From Streptomyces atroolivaceus (GTDB lineage Bacteria > Actinomycetota > Actinomycetes > Streptomycetales > Streptomycetaceae), in NCBI RefSeq assembly GCF_000717025.1, contig NZ_JNXG01000011.1, positions 248,001 to 312,000 of the forward strand: DNA of 64,000 nucleotides, given 5' to 3'. How positions within the stretch are numbered: the first letter of the stretch is position 1; every line of letters begins with the position of its first letter. Shown one piece after another: positions 17,915-26,643 of this stretch. The notes below the pieces were generated by a model. The model saw only the letters and a list, made by a program, of their open reading frames with translations, did no database searches and was not told where the DNA came from. The translations under genes were made by a program, and so were the position numbers.

Positions 17915-20145
17915 GACACCCTTCACTCCTCGCTCGACGGCGGTACGGGCCCGCCCGGTGGTGGCTCGCCCTGCTCGGTTCGTTCCTGATGGTCCTCGGG
18001 CTGGCGTCGACGGCGGCGTACGGCCGTGACGACGACCGGTCGGCAGCGGCGGACCAGGTCCTCACCTGGACCGCGGGCGATCCCATCGACCACTACCTGA
18101 CGGCTCCCGAGACCGCGGTGGCCGGCGCCGCGACCATCGTCTTCGAGAACAGCGAGGCGACGGGCAACACGACGAGCATGCCGCACACGCTGACGTTCAG
18201 CGTCTCGGACCCGGAGTACAACAACGACGTCCAGGTCAACATCCTGGCCAACCCCGGTGACAGCCAGGGCGGCAAGCACAGCGTCGAGGTCAACCTCACC
18301 CCGGGCAAGTACTTCTACCACTGCACGATTCCAGGACACGGCTCGATGCAGGGTGTCCTGACGGTGACCGAGGGCGGGGGCGGCGAGGACACCACCGCTC
18401 CCGAGACCTCGGCGACGGTCGACGGCGACAAGAACGCCGACGGCGCCTACATCGGCCAGGCCACCGTCACCGTGGCGGCGACCGACGCCGGATCCGGTGT
18501 CGACACCGTCGAGTACGCGATCGGCGCGGACGGGTCCTGGCAGCCGTACACCGCACCCGTCGTGGTGAACGAGGTGGGGACGCACACCGTCCGCTACCGC
18601 GCCACCGACAAGTCCGGCAACACGGCCGCGGAGAAGAAGACCGACTTCACCGTCGCCGCGCCGCCGACGGACGACAAGACCCCGCCGGAGACGTCGGCGA
18701 CCGTGGCGGGTGAGAAGGACGACGCGGGCGCCTACCTCGGCATGGCCACGGTCACCGTGACCGCGTCCGACACCGGGTCCGGCGTCAACACCATCGAGTA
18801 CGCGATCGGCGCCGACGGGGCCTGGCAGCCGTACACCGCACCCGTGATGGTGCACGAGGTCGGCACCCACACCGTCCGCTACCGCGCCACCGACAAGTCC
18901 GGCAACACGGCCGCGGAGAAGAAGACCGACTTCACCGTCGTCGAGCCGCCGTCGCAGGACAAGACACCGCCGGTGACCACCGTGGTGGTGACGGGGGACA
19001 AGAACTCGGACGGCGCGTTCATCACCAGTGCCGAGGCGACGGTCGGCGCGACCGACGCGGACTCCGGCGTGGACAAGGTCGAGTACTCCCTCGACGGCGG
19101 GCCGTACCTGGCCTACGTCTCCCCCGTGATCGTCGACCGCGTCGGCCACCACACCCTCGCCCACCGGGCGACGGACAAGGCCGGCAACACCTCCGAGGCC
19201 AAACGGGTCTCGTTCACCGTCGCACAGAGCGGTGGCGTGCCGGCGCCCAACTGCCCCGAATTCGACGAGAGGCTCACCGTCATCGTGGGCACGGTCGACA
19301 CGGGGGTCCCCAACCGGCTCACGGGCAACCGCTGCACGATCAACGAGCTGATCGAGGACGAGAAGGACTGGTCCTCGCACGCGCTGTTCCTCAAGCACGT
19401 CGACAAGGTCCTGGACAAGCTGCTCACCGACGGGGTCCTCGACGCCCGTGAGCACAAGAAGATCTACAGGGCGGCCAAGCAGTCCGGCATCGGCAGGCCG
19501 GGCCAGGACGAGGGGTACCGGAAGCTGTTCGACGGCACCGCCGAGTCCCTCGCGAAGTGGCAGCACGTCGGCGGCGGGCAGTTCGGGCTGAACGCGGAGG
19601 AGGGCTCGATCACCAGCTCCACCACCGTGGACGGCATGGGGATGCTGTGGTTCCCGGCCCGGCAGTACGGGGACTTCTCGCTGAAGCTCCAGTGGCGCGA
19701 CGACGCCCCCGGGGCGGGCAACGCCAACGGCGGGGTGTTCGTACGCTTCCCGAACGTCCACGACCACCCGGAGGAGACCCGTCCGGAGTGGGTCGCCATC
19801 AAGTACGGCCATGAGATCCAGGTCAACGACCGGCCCGACGGCGACATGTACAAGACCGGGTCCGTCTACGGATTCGACCGGGTCGGTCTCGGCGGCGCCG
19901 GGGTCACGCCCAAGGGCACCTGGAACGACTACGAGATCCGGGTGGTGGACCAGCACTACTCGGTCTACCGCAACGGTGTCCTGATCAACGAGTTCGACAA
20001 CAACGGCGGTCAGCTCTTCGAGCCGCCGCGGGGCGACGACCCGGGCACCGACGGCCGGCGCTACGCCTCCGGCCACATCGGGCTCCAGGTCCACGGCACC
20101 ACGGACGTGATCTCGTACCGCGACATCCGCATCCAGGAGTTGTAG
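17911..20145 (+). CDS. Secreted cupredoxin / Ig-like repeats / DUF1080 fusion
   Basis: 744 aa. A signal segment (WWLALLGSFLMVLGLAST) is followed by a cupredoxin domain (about 45-150) with type 1 copper ligands in MPHTLTF and HCTIPGHGSM. Then come three OmpL47-like beta repeats of about 95 residues, each with DTxPPxT, TGSGVxxxEYAIGADG and TVRYRATDKSGNT. After a helical spacer (about 450-530), the C-terminus is a DUF1080 / 3-keto-disaccharide-hydrolase-type jelly roll (KLFDGTAESLAKWQHVGGG to YRDIRIQEL). Overlaps the sugar dehydrogenase by 4 bp. It likely passes electrons from, or holds substrate for, that enzyme; this is inference. Confidence 0.88.
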   Translation: MRHPSLLARRRYGPARWWLALLGSFLMVLGLASTAAYGRDDDRSAAADQVLTWTAGDPIDHYLTAPETAVAGAATIVFENSEATGNTTSMPHTLTFSVSDPEYNNDVQVNILANPGDSQGGKHSVEVNLTPGKYFYHCTIPGHGSMQGVLTVTEGGGGEDTTAPETSATVDGDKNADGAYIGQATVTVAATDAGSGVDTVEYAIGADGSWQPYTAPVVVNEVGTHTVRYRATDKSGNTAAEKKTDFTVAAPPTDDKTPPETSATVAGEKDDAGAYLGMATVTVTASDTGSGVNTIEYAIGADGAWQPYTAPVMVHEVGTHTVRYRATDKSGNTAAEKKTDFTVVEPPSQDKTPPVTTVVVTGDKNSDGAFITSAEATVGATDADSGVDKVEYSLDGGPYLAYVSPVIVDRVGHHTLAHRATDKAGNTSEAKRVSFTVAQSGGVPAPNCPEFDERLTVIVGTVDTGVPNRLTGNRCTINELIEDEKDWSSHALFLKHVDKVLDKLLTDGVLDAREHKKIYRAAKQSGIGRPGQDEGYRKLFDGTAESLAKWQHVGGGQFGLNAEEGSITSSTTVDGMGMLWFPARQYGDFSLKLQWRDDAPGAGNANGGVFVRFPNVHDHPEETRPEWVAIKYGHEIQVNDRPDGDMYKTGSVYGFDRVGLGGAGVTPKGTWNDYEIRVVDQHYSVYRNGVLINEFDNNGGQLFEPPRGDDPGTDGRRYASGHIGLQVHGTTDVISYRDIRIQEL

Positions 20146-20157
20146 GACGGGGCACAC

Positions 20158-21237
20158 TCAGGAGGCCGTGGCCGCATGCTCCGGCATGCGGCCACGGCCT
20201 CCGGGGTGCCGGTGGCGCCACACCCAGAAGACCGTGCACGAGACCAGCGACCAGGCGGCCAGCACCAGGAACGGGAAGGCGTACTGGTGGCCCTGGTAGT
20301 AGACCGCGGTGTGCTGGGCGTTGACCGAGGCACCGGGCGGCAGCCAGCGTCCGATCTGTCCGAGCGCCGAAGGCAGCAGCGGCCAGGAGACCGCGCCGCC
20401 GGACGAGGGATTGCCCAGCAGCACCATGAGCCCCCAGGTGGGGATCATCGCCCAGCGCCCCATGATGGTGTTGAACATGGTGAAGACCATGCCCGAGGCG
20501 AACATCGTGAACGCCAGGATCAGCCAGGACTCGACGAAGGGCAGATCCAGCGCACCGAGCCACCAGTCCACCACCGCCGCGATGGCGAATCCGCCGAGCA
20601 GGGCGTAGGCGACGGTGAAGAGGATACGTTCGAGCGGGTTCAGCGCTCGCGCGTGCACGCTGAGCTGGATGGCTCCGACGAAGCCGATGATGACGGCGGC
20701 GAGCGAGATGTAGAAGAGTGCCAGTCCTCGCGGGTCACCTTCCTGGAGCGGTTTGACATCGGTGATCGCGACAGGGACCCCGGTGGCCTCGGCGACCTTC
20801 GCGCCCGTCTCGGCGAGCAGCTCGGCGACCGTGGCCCCGCCGGCTCCGGCGATGTCCATCGCCACCCCACGCCGCCCCGGCCGCAGCGTCACGAAGACCT
20901 GCTGCTCCTCCATGGCCTGGCGCGCCCCGGCCCGTGTGGCGTAGGGGTGCAACTGGAGCGAGGCGTCGAGGGCCTTCTCCATGCCCGCGATGAACTCCTC
21001 ACCGCCCTGGGCCTCGACGCCCTCGACCACCGCGGCCGGAATCCGGCGCGGTGTCGGGTCGGCCATGGTGTAGGTGTAGGAACCGGCGAAGAGCCCGGCC
21101 GCGGCGGCGAGGATGAAGAGCAGCACGATCGCGGGGACGTACGGGGACTGCTTGTACGACGCCCACTTCTCGGCCCGGGTCGGGGGTCTGCCGTGCGCCC
21201 CGTGCGCGGGGTGCTCCGTCCCGTCGTCGCTACTCAT
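20158..21237 (-). CDS. DUF3533-type membrane protein (YhgE/ABC-2-like)
   Basis: 359-aa integral membrane protein. A first helix (VPAIVLLFILAAAAGLFAG, about 34-52) is followed by an extracytoplasmic domain to about residue 165. At least five further helices come after (ALFYISLAAVIIGFVGAIQL, FTVAYALLGGFAIAAVV, LILAFTMFASGMVFTMFNT and two more). This is the architecture of DUF3533/YhgE proteins, related to ABC-2 permeases but without an ATPase here. Function unknown. Its ATG overlaps the stop of the LigD polymerase gene (ATGA), so it is co-translated with a DNA-repair gene, an odd pairing. Confidence 0.8.
   Translation of the reverse strand: MSSDDGTEHPAHGAHGRPPTRAEKWASYKQSPYVPAIVLLFILAAAAGLFAGSYTYTMADPTPRRIPAAVVEGVEAQGGEEFIAGMEKALDASLQLHPYATRAGARQAMEEQQVFVTLRPGRRGVAMDIAGAGGATVAELLAETGAKVAEATGVPVAITDVKPLQEGDPRGLALFYISLAAVIIGFVGAIQLSVHARALNPLERILFTVAYALLGGFAIAAVVDWWLGALDLPFVESWLILAFTMFASGMVFTMFNTIMGRWAMIPTWGLMVLLGNPSSGGAVSWPLLPSALGQIGRWLPPGASVNAQHTAVYYQGHQYAFPFLVLAAWSLVSCTVFWVWRHRHPGGRGRMPEHAATAS
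20161..20202. terminator. Perfect 19-bp hairpin with TCCG loop
   Basis: Arm 20161-20179 and arm 20184-20202 are exact reverse complements around the 4-base loop TCCG. It lies between the convergent genes ending at 20145 and 20158. It sits inside the last 14 codons of the minus-strand gene, directly before that gene's stop. It should end transcription of the plus-strand pair; being symmetric, it may act in both directions. Confidence 0.75.
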
Positions 21238-22259
21238 GCGCCGCCGTCGTCCTGCCGGGCGCGGCTGGGCTGCACGCGCTTGGGCTCGCCGGGCATCTTC
21301 GGGTACTCCGGCGGATACGGCAGGTCGCCGAGCTCGTGCTCGTGCTCGTCCCGCGTCGCCAGCTCCAGCAACTGGTCGAGCCGGAAGGCGTGGTCGTCCA
21401 TGTCGGCGTGCAGGTCGCCCACCTCGGCGTACCGCACGGGCATGGTCCGGAGGTCGAAGTCGCGCGGCTCGGCGTCGTCGATCTCCTCCCAGCGGAGCGG
21501 GGCCGAGACCGGCGCGTGCGGAAAGGGGCGTACGGAGTAGGCGGAGGCGATCGTACGGTCGCGGGCCGTCTGGTTGTAGTCGACGAAGATCCGCTCACCG
21601 CGTTCCTCCTTCCACCAGGCGGTGGTCACCCGGTCCGGCATCCTGCGCTCCAGTTCCCGCCCCACCGCGATGGCGGAGCGTCTGACCTGTGTGAACGTCC
21701 ACTCCGGGACGAGCGGGACGAAGACGTGGATACCGCGCCCGCCGGAGGTCTTGGGCCATCCGCGCAGTCCGTTGTCCTCCAGTACCGAGCGCAGCTCGTG
21801 GGCGGCCCTCACCGCGTCGGCGTAATCGGTGCCGGGCTGCGGGTCGAGATCGATGCGCAGCTCGTCGGGGTGGTCGGTGTCCGCCCTGCGCACCGGCCAG
21901 GGGTGAAAGGTCAGGGTGCCGAGATTGACCGCCCAGAGAACGGCTCCCAGCTCGGTGGGACACATCTCGTCGGCGTGCCGGCCGCTGGGGAATTCGATCC
22001 GGGCGGTGGGGGTCCAGTCCGGGAGGTTCTTCGGTGCCCGCTTCTGGTAGAAGAAGTCGCCCTCCACCCCGTCGACGAACCGCTGCAGGGTGGTGGGCCG
22101 CTCGCGCAGGGCGCGCAGGATCCCGGGCCCCACGGCCTGGAAGTAGTCGGCCACGTCCTTCTTGGTGTACCCCTTCTCCGGAAAGTACGTCTTGTCCGGG
22201 TTGGACAGCCGGACCGCCCGCCCGTCCACGTCCAGCTCCACCGCTGCTCCTGCTCCCAT
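21234..22259 (-). CDS. LigD-type polymerase/primase (NHEJ polymerase domain)
   Basis: 341-aa stand-alone polymerase domain of the archaeo-eukaryotic primase fold. LSNPDKTYFPEKGYTKKDV near 18-36, RFVDGVEGDFFYQKRAP, the catalytic DLDP in LRIDLDPQPG (about 140), and KTSGGRGIHVFVPL are diagnostic. It should fill gaps with ribo- or deoxynucleotides during end joining. The partner ligase is the divergent gene starting 76 bp away. There is no Ku gene in the window. Confidence 0.94.
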   Translation of the reverse strand: MGAGAAVELDVDGRAVRLSNPDKTYFPEKGYTKKDVADYFQAVGPGILRALRERPTTLQRFVDGVEGDFFYQKRAPKNLPDWTPTARIEFPSGRHADEMCPTELGAVLWAVNLGTLTFHPWPVRRADTDHPDELRIDLDPQPGTDYADAVRAAHELRSVLEDNGLRGWPKTSGGRGIHVFVPLVPEWTFTQVRRSAIAVGRELERRMPDRVTTAWWKEERGERIFVDYNQTARDRTIASAYSVRPFPHAPVSAPLRWEEIDDAEPRDFDLRTMPVRYAEVGDLHADMDDHAFRLDQLLELATRDEHEHELGDLPYPPEYPKMPGEPKRVQPSRARQDDGGA

Positions 22260-22335
22260 GTCGGACACCGTAGGCCGGGCCCACATATGCCGCATATCGG
22301 AGGACGCGCTCCGTGTGGTGAGCGAGAATCGGGCC

Positions 22336-23397
22336 ATGGACCTGCCGGTGATGCCTCCTGTGAAACCGATGCTCGCCAAGTCCGTGTCCGCGATTCCCCC
22401 CGGAATGCAGTACGAGGCGAAGTGGGACGGGTTCCGGGCGATCGTGCACCGGGACGGCGACGAGGTGGTGATCGGCAGCCGGACGGGGAAGCCGCTCACC
22501 CGCTACTTCCCCGAAGTGGTCACCGCCGTGCGGGACAATCTGCCGCCGCGCTGTGTGATCGACGGTGAGATCGTCCTGCCGCACGAGGGACGGCTGGACT
22601 TCGACCGGCTGAGCGAGCGCATCCATCCGGCCGATTCCCGGGTGCGGATGCTGGCCGAGCGGACGCCGGCGAGTCTCGTGGCCTTCGACATCCTCGCCCT
22701 GGACGACACCTCTCTGCTCGCCACCCCGCAGACCGAACGGCGCACGGTCCTGGAGGGGGCCCTGGCCGGTGCCTCGGCACCCGTCCACCTCGCTCCGTCG
22801 ACCACCGACCCCGCCCTCGCGCGGGAGTGGTTCGAGCACTACGAGGGCGCCGGGCTCGACGGGGTGGTCGCCAAACCGCTCGACCTGCCGTACCGGCCGG
22901 ACGCGCGCGTCATGTACAAGATCAAGCACGAGCGGACCGCCGACTGCGTGGTGGCGGGCTACCGCTTCCACAAGAGCGGGCCCGTGGTCGGCTCGCTGCT
23001 GCTCGGTCTGTACGACTCCGGGGGCGCCCTCCAGCATGTGGGGGTGTGCGCGGCCTTCTCGATGAAGCGGCGCGCCGAACTCCTGGAGGAGCTGGACCCG
23101 TTGCGCATCGATCCCGGCGCACACCCGTGGGCGGCCTGGGCGGACGCGGCGGCGCACGAGGGGTCACGGCTGCCGGGCGCGCCGAGCCGCTGGTCCGGCA
23201 AGAAGGACCTGTCCTGGGTGGCGCTCGCGCCGGAGCGGGTCTGCGAGGTGGCGTACGACCATATGGAGGGCGACCGGTTCCGCCACACCACCCAGTTCCG
23301 GCGGTGGCGGCCGGACCGCACCCCCGCCGGCTGCACCTACGCGCAGCTGGAGGAAGTGGTGCGGTACGACCTGTCCGAGGTACTCGACGGCGGCTGA
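22336..23397 (+). CDS. ATP-dependent DNA ligase
   Basis: 353-aa ligase of the LigC/LigD type. The AMP-binding lysine is Lys29 in YEAKWDGFR. IDGEIVLPHEG is motif III, VAFDILALDD motif IIIa, GLDGVVAKP motif IV and MYKIKHERTADCVVAGYR motif V. An OB-fold domain follows to the end. It lacks polymerase or nuclease domains, so together with the divergent LigD polymerase it makes a split end-joining set. It ends 4 bp from the convergent transglycosylase gene. Confidence 0.94.
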   Translation: MDLPVMPPVKPMLAKSVSAIPPGMQYEAKWDGFRAIVHRDGDEVVIGSRTGKPLTRYFPEVVTAVRDNLPPRCVIDGEIVLPHEGRLDFDRLSERIHPADSRVRMLAERTPASLVAFDILALDDTSLLATPQTERRTVLEGALAGASAPVHLAPSTTDPALAREWFEHYEGAGLDGVVAKPLDLPYRPDARVMYKIKHERTADCVVAGYRFHKSGPVVGSLLLGLYDSGGALQHVGVCAAFSMKRRAELLEELDPLRIDPGAHPWAAWADAAAHEGSRLPGAPSRWSGKKDLSWVALAPERVCEVAYDHMEGDRFRHTTQFRRWRPDRTPAGCTYAQLEEVVRYDLSEVLDGG

Positions 23398-23401
23398 CCC
23401 G

Positions 23402-24670
23402 TCAGGTGGCCGGAGTGGAGCACGGCTCGTCTGCCGGGGCCGCCGGACCTGCCGTCTCCGCGGGGGGCGTGGGGCAGCCGGTGCCCGTGGTACCGGGGTC
23501 CGGGTCGGGGGATGCCGTCGGGTCCGGCGTCGTGGTCGGATCGGGTGTCGTGGTCGGGTCCGGCGTCGGGGTCGGGTCCGGCGTCGTGGTGGGGTCCGGA
23601 GGGGTCGTGGGATCCGTGGGGCCGCTGTCGGTGGGGTCGGGGCTGGGTCCGGGGCCTGGAGGACTCGGATATCCGCCGGGGTCCGGCTTGCCGGTGTCCG
23701 TCGGAGCGGGGGTGGGGGTGGGTGAGGTGGAGGGGCCGGGCGTGCCGCCGGGCTGCGGGCCGACGATGATGCCGCCGCCCTCCTGGCCGGGTCCGCCCGG
23801 GCTGCCGGGGCCTCCGACCGGGGCCTTCGGCGCGTGGGGGCTCCCCGCGCCGGGGCTCGTCGGGATCACGCCGCTGCCGTCGGCGACGGGGTGGGCCCCC
23901 TTGCGGTAGTACTCCAGCCACGAAAGGACCGTGCGCAGATAGGTGTCCGAGTGGTTGTAGCTGAGGATCGCGCGGTCGAGGTCACCGCGCACCGAGAGGT
24001 CGCGTGGTCCGGCACAGAGGTAATGGCCGGCGGCGAGTGCCGCGTCGGCGATGTTGCCGGGGTCCTTGCGGCCGTCGCCGTTGCCGTCCTTCCCCCAGTG
24101 CGCCCAGGTGGACGGGATGAACTGCATGGGGCCGACCGCCCGGTCGTAGCGGGTGTCGCCGTCGTACGCGCCGCCGTCCGTGTCCGGGATGTTCGCGAAG
24201 CCCGCACCGTTGAGGACGGGGCCGAGGATCGGGGTGAGCGTGGTGCCGGCGGTGTCCACCCGGCCCCCGCTCGCATGGCCCGACTCCACCTTGCCGATGG
24301 CCGCGAGCAGCTGCCAGGTGAGCCGGCACCCTGGGTCGGTCCGGCCGAGGGCGCTCTGCGCCTTGCGGTAGGCGGCCAGGACGGTGACGGGTATGCCCGC
24401 CTCGGCCCGGGTCTGGACGGCGGCGGGGCCGGGCTTCTTCCCGGTGCTCTTCGGTGGCTCCGGTGACTCCAGCGGCGGAAGCTCGGTGTGGTAGCTGTCG
24501 TCGTTGGGAGCCTCGGTCCAGATGACGTCGTCCGATGCGACGTTCTTCATGTCGTCGGCCGTACCGTCGCCGACGAGCCCGGATGCCTGGGACGCGGTGA
24601 GCGCCGCCATGGCGGCGACGGCTGTGGCCGTGCCGCTGAGCCCGCGGCGCATACTTCCGTTGAACCTCAT
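23402..24670 (-). CDS. Secreted lytic transglycosylase (MltB/SLT type) with Pro-Thr-Asp tail
   Basis: 422 aa, with a signal peptide (AVAAMAALTASQASG, to about 31). The catalytic glutamate is Glu129 in AAIGKVESGHASGG, and DRAVGPMQFIPSTWAHWGKDGNGDG carries the MltB-type substrate motif. From about residue 290 the tail is low complexity, with repeated PDPTTTPDP-type units. It should cleave peptidoglycan glycan chains. It closes the Mce operon, 19 bp after the last Mce-associated gene. It may open the wall for the transporter; the pairing is inferred from position. Confidence 0.9.
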   Translation of the reverse strand: MRFNGSMRRGLSGTATAVAAMAALTASQASGLVGDGTADDMKNVASDDVIWTEAPNDDSYHTELPPLESPEPPKSTGKKPGPAAVQTRAEAGIPVTVLAAYRKAQSALGRTDPGCRLTWQLLAAIGKVESGHASGGRVDTAGTTLTPILGPVLNGAGFANIPDTDGGAYDGDTRYDRAVGPMQFIPSTWAHWGKDGNGDGRKDPGNIADAALAAGHYLCAGPRDLSVRGDLDRAILSYNHSDTYLRTVLSWLEYYRKGAHPVADGSGVIPTSPGAGSPHAPKAPVGGPGSPGGPGQEGGGIIVGPQPGGTPGPSTSPTPTPAPTDTGKPDPGGYPSPPGPGPSPDPTDSGPTDPTTPPDPTTTPDPTPTPDPTTTPDPTTTPDPTASPDPDPGTTGTGCPTPPAETAGPAAPADEPCSTPAT

Positions 24671-24689
24671 GTGTCCTCCCTCTCCCGGG

Positions 24690-25445
24690 TCAGCGGGTGA
24701 ACGTGTCGATGGCCGCGATCCGCCAGGTGTCCCCGCGGTGGACGGCGTCCACGGCGAACATGGCCGCCGCGTACGTCGTCTCCTCCTCCTTGCCCGTACG
24801 GGTGTTGCTCTGGTCGGCGAAGACCAGCAGCCGGGCCCGGTCGCCGTCGAGCTGTTCGACGCCGCTCTCGGTCACGGTCGTGGTGAGTACGAGTTTCTGT
24901 TCCGGCGCCTGGGCCCGTACCTCGGCGAGCATCTCCTTGTGCTGCTGGACCGCCTTGCCGGTCAGGTGTTTCCGCGCGGCCAGGTCGGACTTCGCGGGCG
25001 CCGCGTAGTTGTAGGAGAAGACCGCACCGACGGCGTCGGCGATCTGTCCCTTGACCTCGCTGGTCCGGCTGATGTCGGTGAGCGCCGTGTTCTGACGGGT
25101 GGGGTCGTCGCGCAGCTCCGCGGCGGAGGTGAACGACCAGGCGGCGAAGGTGCCGAGGAGGACGGTTGCCGCGCAGAGCACGGCGGGGAGACGGATCCGG
25201 AGGCGGGGCCACCCTGTGCGGGGGCGTCCGTCATGCGGCTGCTCCTCCGCCGCCGGGGATCCGGCGTCGTCGGGTTCGGCGGCTCGTCCGGCGTCGGGTC
25301 CGGCGGTGTGCTCCGGTTCCGCCTCGGTGGGGCCCGTCGGCTGCGGCTCCTCCACCGGGGCCGAGTCCGCGCGCGGCGGTGCGGTCGTCGCGGCGACGAC
25401 GGCCAGTCGGCGGCGGCGGTTGACGAGGTGTCGGGTCGTCGACAT
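24690..25445 (-). CDS. Mce-associated membrane protein (Mas), type B, copy 2
   Basis: 251 aa. A long Pro/Glu-rich cytoplasmic N-terminus (to about 82) precedes one helix (LPAVLCAATVLLGTFAAWSF), then an exported domain. It shares with the gene at 26038 the blocks LRDxPxxxNxALTD, VFSYxYxxPAK, LxGKAxQQ and a final GDTWRIAAIDTFTR-type strand. In mycobacteria such Mas proteins stabilise the Mce transporter. Unlike its paralogue, it has an N-terminal extension of about 60 residues. Confidence 0.82.
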   Translation of the reverse strand: MSTTRHLVNRRRRLAVVAATTAPPRADSAPVEEPQPTGPTEAEPEHTAGPDAGRAAEPDDAGSPAAEEQPHDGRPRTGWPRLRIRLPAVLCAATVLLGTFAAWSFTSAAELRDDPTRQNTALTDISRTSEVKGQIADAVGAVFSYNYAAPAKSDLAARKHLTGKAVQQHKEMLAEVRAQAPEQKLVLTTTVTESGVEQLDGDRARLLVFADQSNTRTGKEEETTYAAAMFAVDAVHRGDTWRIAAIDTFTR

Positions 25446-25493
25446 GTGGGGTGGTCCTCTCGGAGCCGGGGTGGCGGGTCGGGTGCGTGCGGT

Positions 25494-26024
25494 TCAGCCG
25501 GCGGTGTTGCCGACGGGCGCCTGTCCGAGGGCGCTGAGCTTCCATCCCTCCGAGGTGCGGGTCAGCTGCCCGAGCATCCGGCTCTCCTTCACCGCGGGCT
25601 TCCCCTCCGGAGCGGTCACCGTGACGCGGAGCGCGACCATCACCCCCGCCTTTCCGGCCCTGTCGTCGAGCTCGGTCACCGCGCCCGACAGGATCTCGGC
25701 GGTGCTGACGGTCCTGGCCGACTCGATCTGCTTGACGAACGCGGCCCGTCCGTCGACGAGTTGCTCGTGCAGATCGCCGGTGGTCGATTCCTCCCAGCTG
25801 TCGAGCCCCTTCTCCACCTGTGCGTGGTCGAGCGTGTTCATGTTCTGCACGGCCTGCTCCCCCGCGGCCAGCGCGTCGTCGCGGGCCTCGGCGTAGGCCG
25901 CCGAGTCGTCGTGTGCTGCGCCGTAGTGCGACCAGCCGCCCCAGCCCGCCGCTCCGGCTGCCGCGACCGTCAGTACGATCGCCGCCACCACCAGCGGATT
26001 CCTGGTCGTCCGTACCCGTGCCAT
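25494..26024 (-). CDS. Mce-associated membrane protein, type A, copy 2
   Basis: 176 aa. One N-terminal helix (PLVVAAIVLTVAAAGAAGWGGW, about 10-31) is followed by a small exported domain beginning AYAEARDDALAAGEQAVQNMNTLD. It shares layout with the gene at 26640: YAxARDxALAxG, a central TGxLHxxL, and a final GWKLSALGQAPVG versus GWKIKALDAIPVG. Expected to be an inner-membrane accessory of the Mce complex. Confidence 0.8.
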   Translation of the reverse strand: MARVRTTRNPLVVAAIVLTVAAAGAAGWGGWSHYGAAHDDSAAYAEARDDALAAGEQAVQNMNTLDHAQVEKGLDSWEESTTGDLHEQLVDGRAAFVKQIESARTVSTAEILSGAVTELDDRAGKAGVMVALRVTVTAPEGKPAVKESRMLGQLTRTSEGWKLSALGQAPVGNTAG

Positions 26025-26037
26025 TGGTGCCTCTCCC

Positions 26038-26643
26038 CTACCTGGAGGTGATGTCGACGATGATCCAGCGGCCGCCGCGCAGTTCCGCCGTCACCGAGAG
26101 CTGGGCCGCCGCCGTGGTGGCGGCCTTTCCTTCGCGCTCGTACACCTGGTCGAGGAAGACGAGGAGGTGGGCGCTGCCGGTGCCGAGCCGGGTGACTCCG
26201 GCGCGTACGGCCTGCGAGGTGAGCGTGAGCTTCTGGTCGGCCGCCTGCTTCTCGACCTGACCGAACAGGGCGGCGTACTGCTGGAGCGCCTTGCCCGCGA
26301 GGAGGCGTTTCGCCGACTCCTTGGTGGCGGCGGTGCTCTGCGGGCTGTACGAGAAGACCTTGCTCAGCGCGCTGCTGACGTCGCCGGCGACCCGGGTGGT
26401 CTCCGCGGTGTCGGTCAGCGCGCGGTTCGAGGTGGCGGGGGTGTCACGCAACTGCTGCGCCTTCACGAAGAGGACGGCACCGGCGGCCAGCAGGGCGACG
26501 GCCGTCACCGCCGCGAGGATCCGGCGCCACGCCGTGCGGCGGGGCGCACCCGGTTCCTCGGTGGCTTCGGTGCCCGCGTCCTGGACGTCTGCGTCCGGGT
26601 TCGAGGAGGCGTCCTCGACCGTGGTACCTCCGGCCTGTTTCAT
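26038..26643 (-). CDS. Mce-associated membrane protein, type B, copy 1
   Basis: 201 aa. An acidic N-terminus is followed by one helix (ILAAVTAVALLAAGAVLF, about 42-59), then QQLRDTPATSNRALTDT and an exported alpha/beta domain ending GGRWIIVDITSR, similar to the calcium-channel/NTF2-like fold of other Mas proteins. ATGA overlap with the type A gene before it shows they are translated as a pair. Confidence 0.82.
   Translation of the reverse strand: MKQAGGTTVEDASSNPDADVQDAGTEATEEPGAPRRTAWRRILAAVTAVALLAAGAVLFVKAQQLRDTPATSNRALTDTAETTRVAGDVSSALSKVFSYSPQSTAATKESAKRLLAGKALQQYAALFGQVEKQAADQKLTLTSQAVRAGVTRLGTGSAHLLVFLDQVYEREGKAATTAAAQLSVTAELRGGRWIIVDITSR

Noticed and set aside
23500..23650. GC-rich tandem repeat as a separate repeat element
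   Set aside because: It is the coding sequence of the Pro-Asp-Thr tail of the transglycosylase, so it is reported there.
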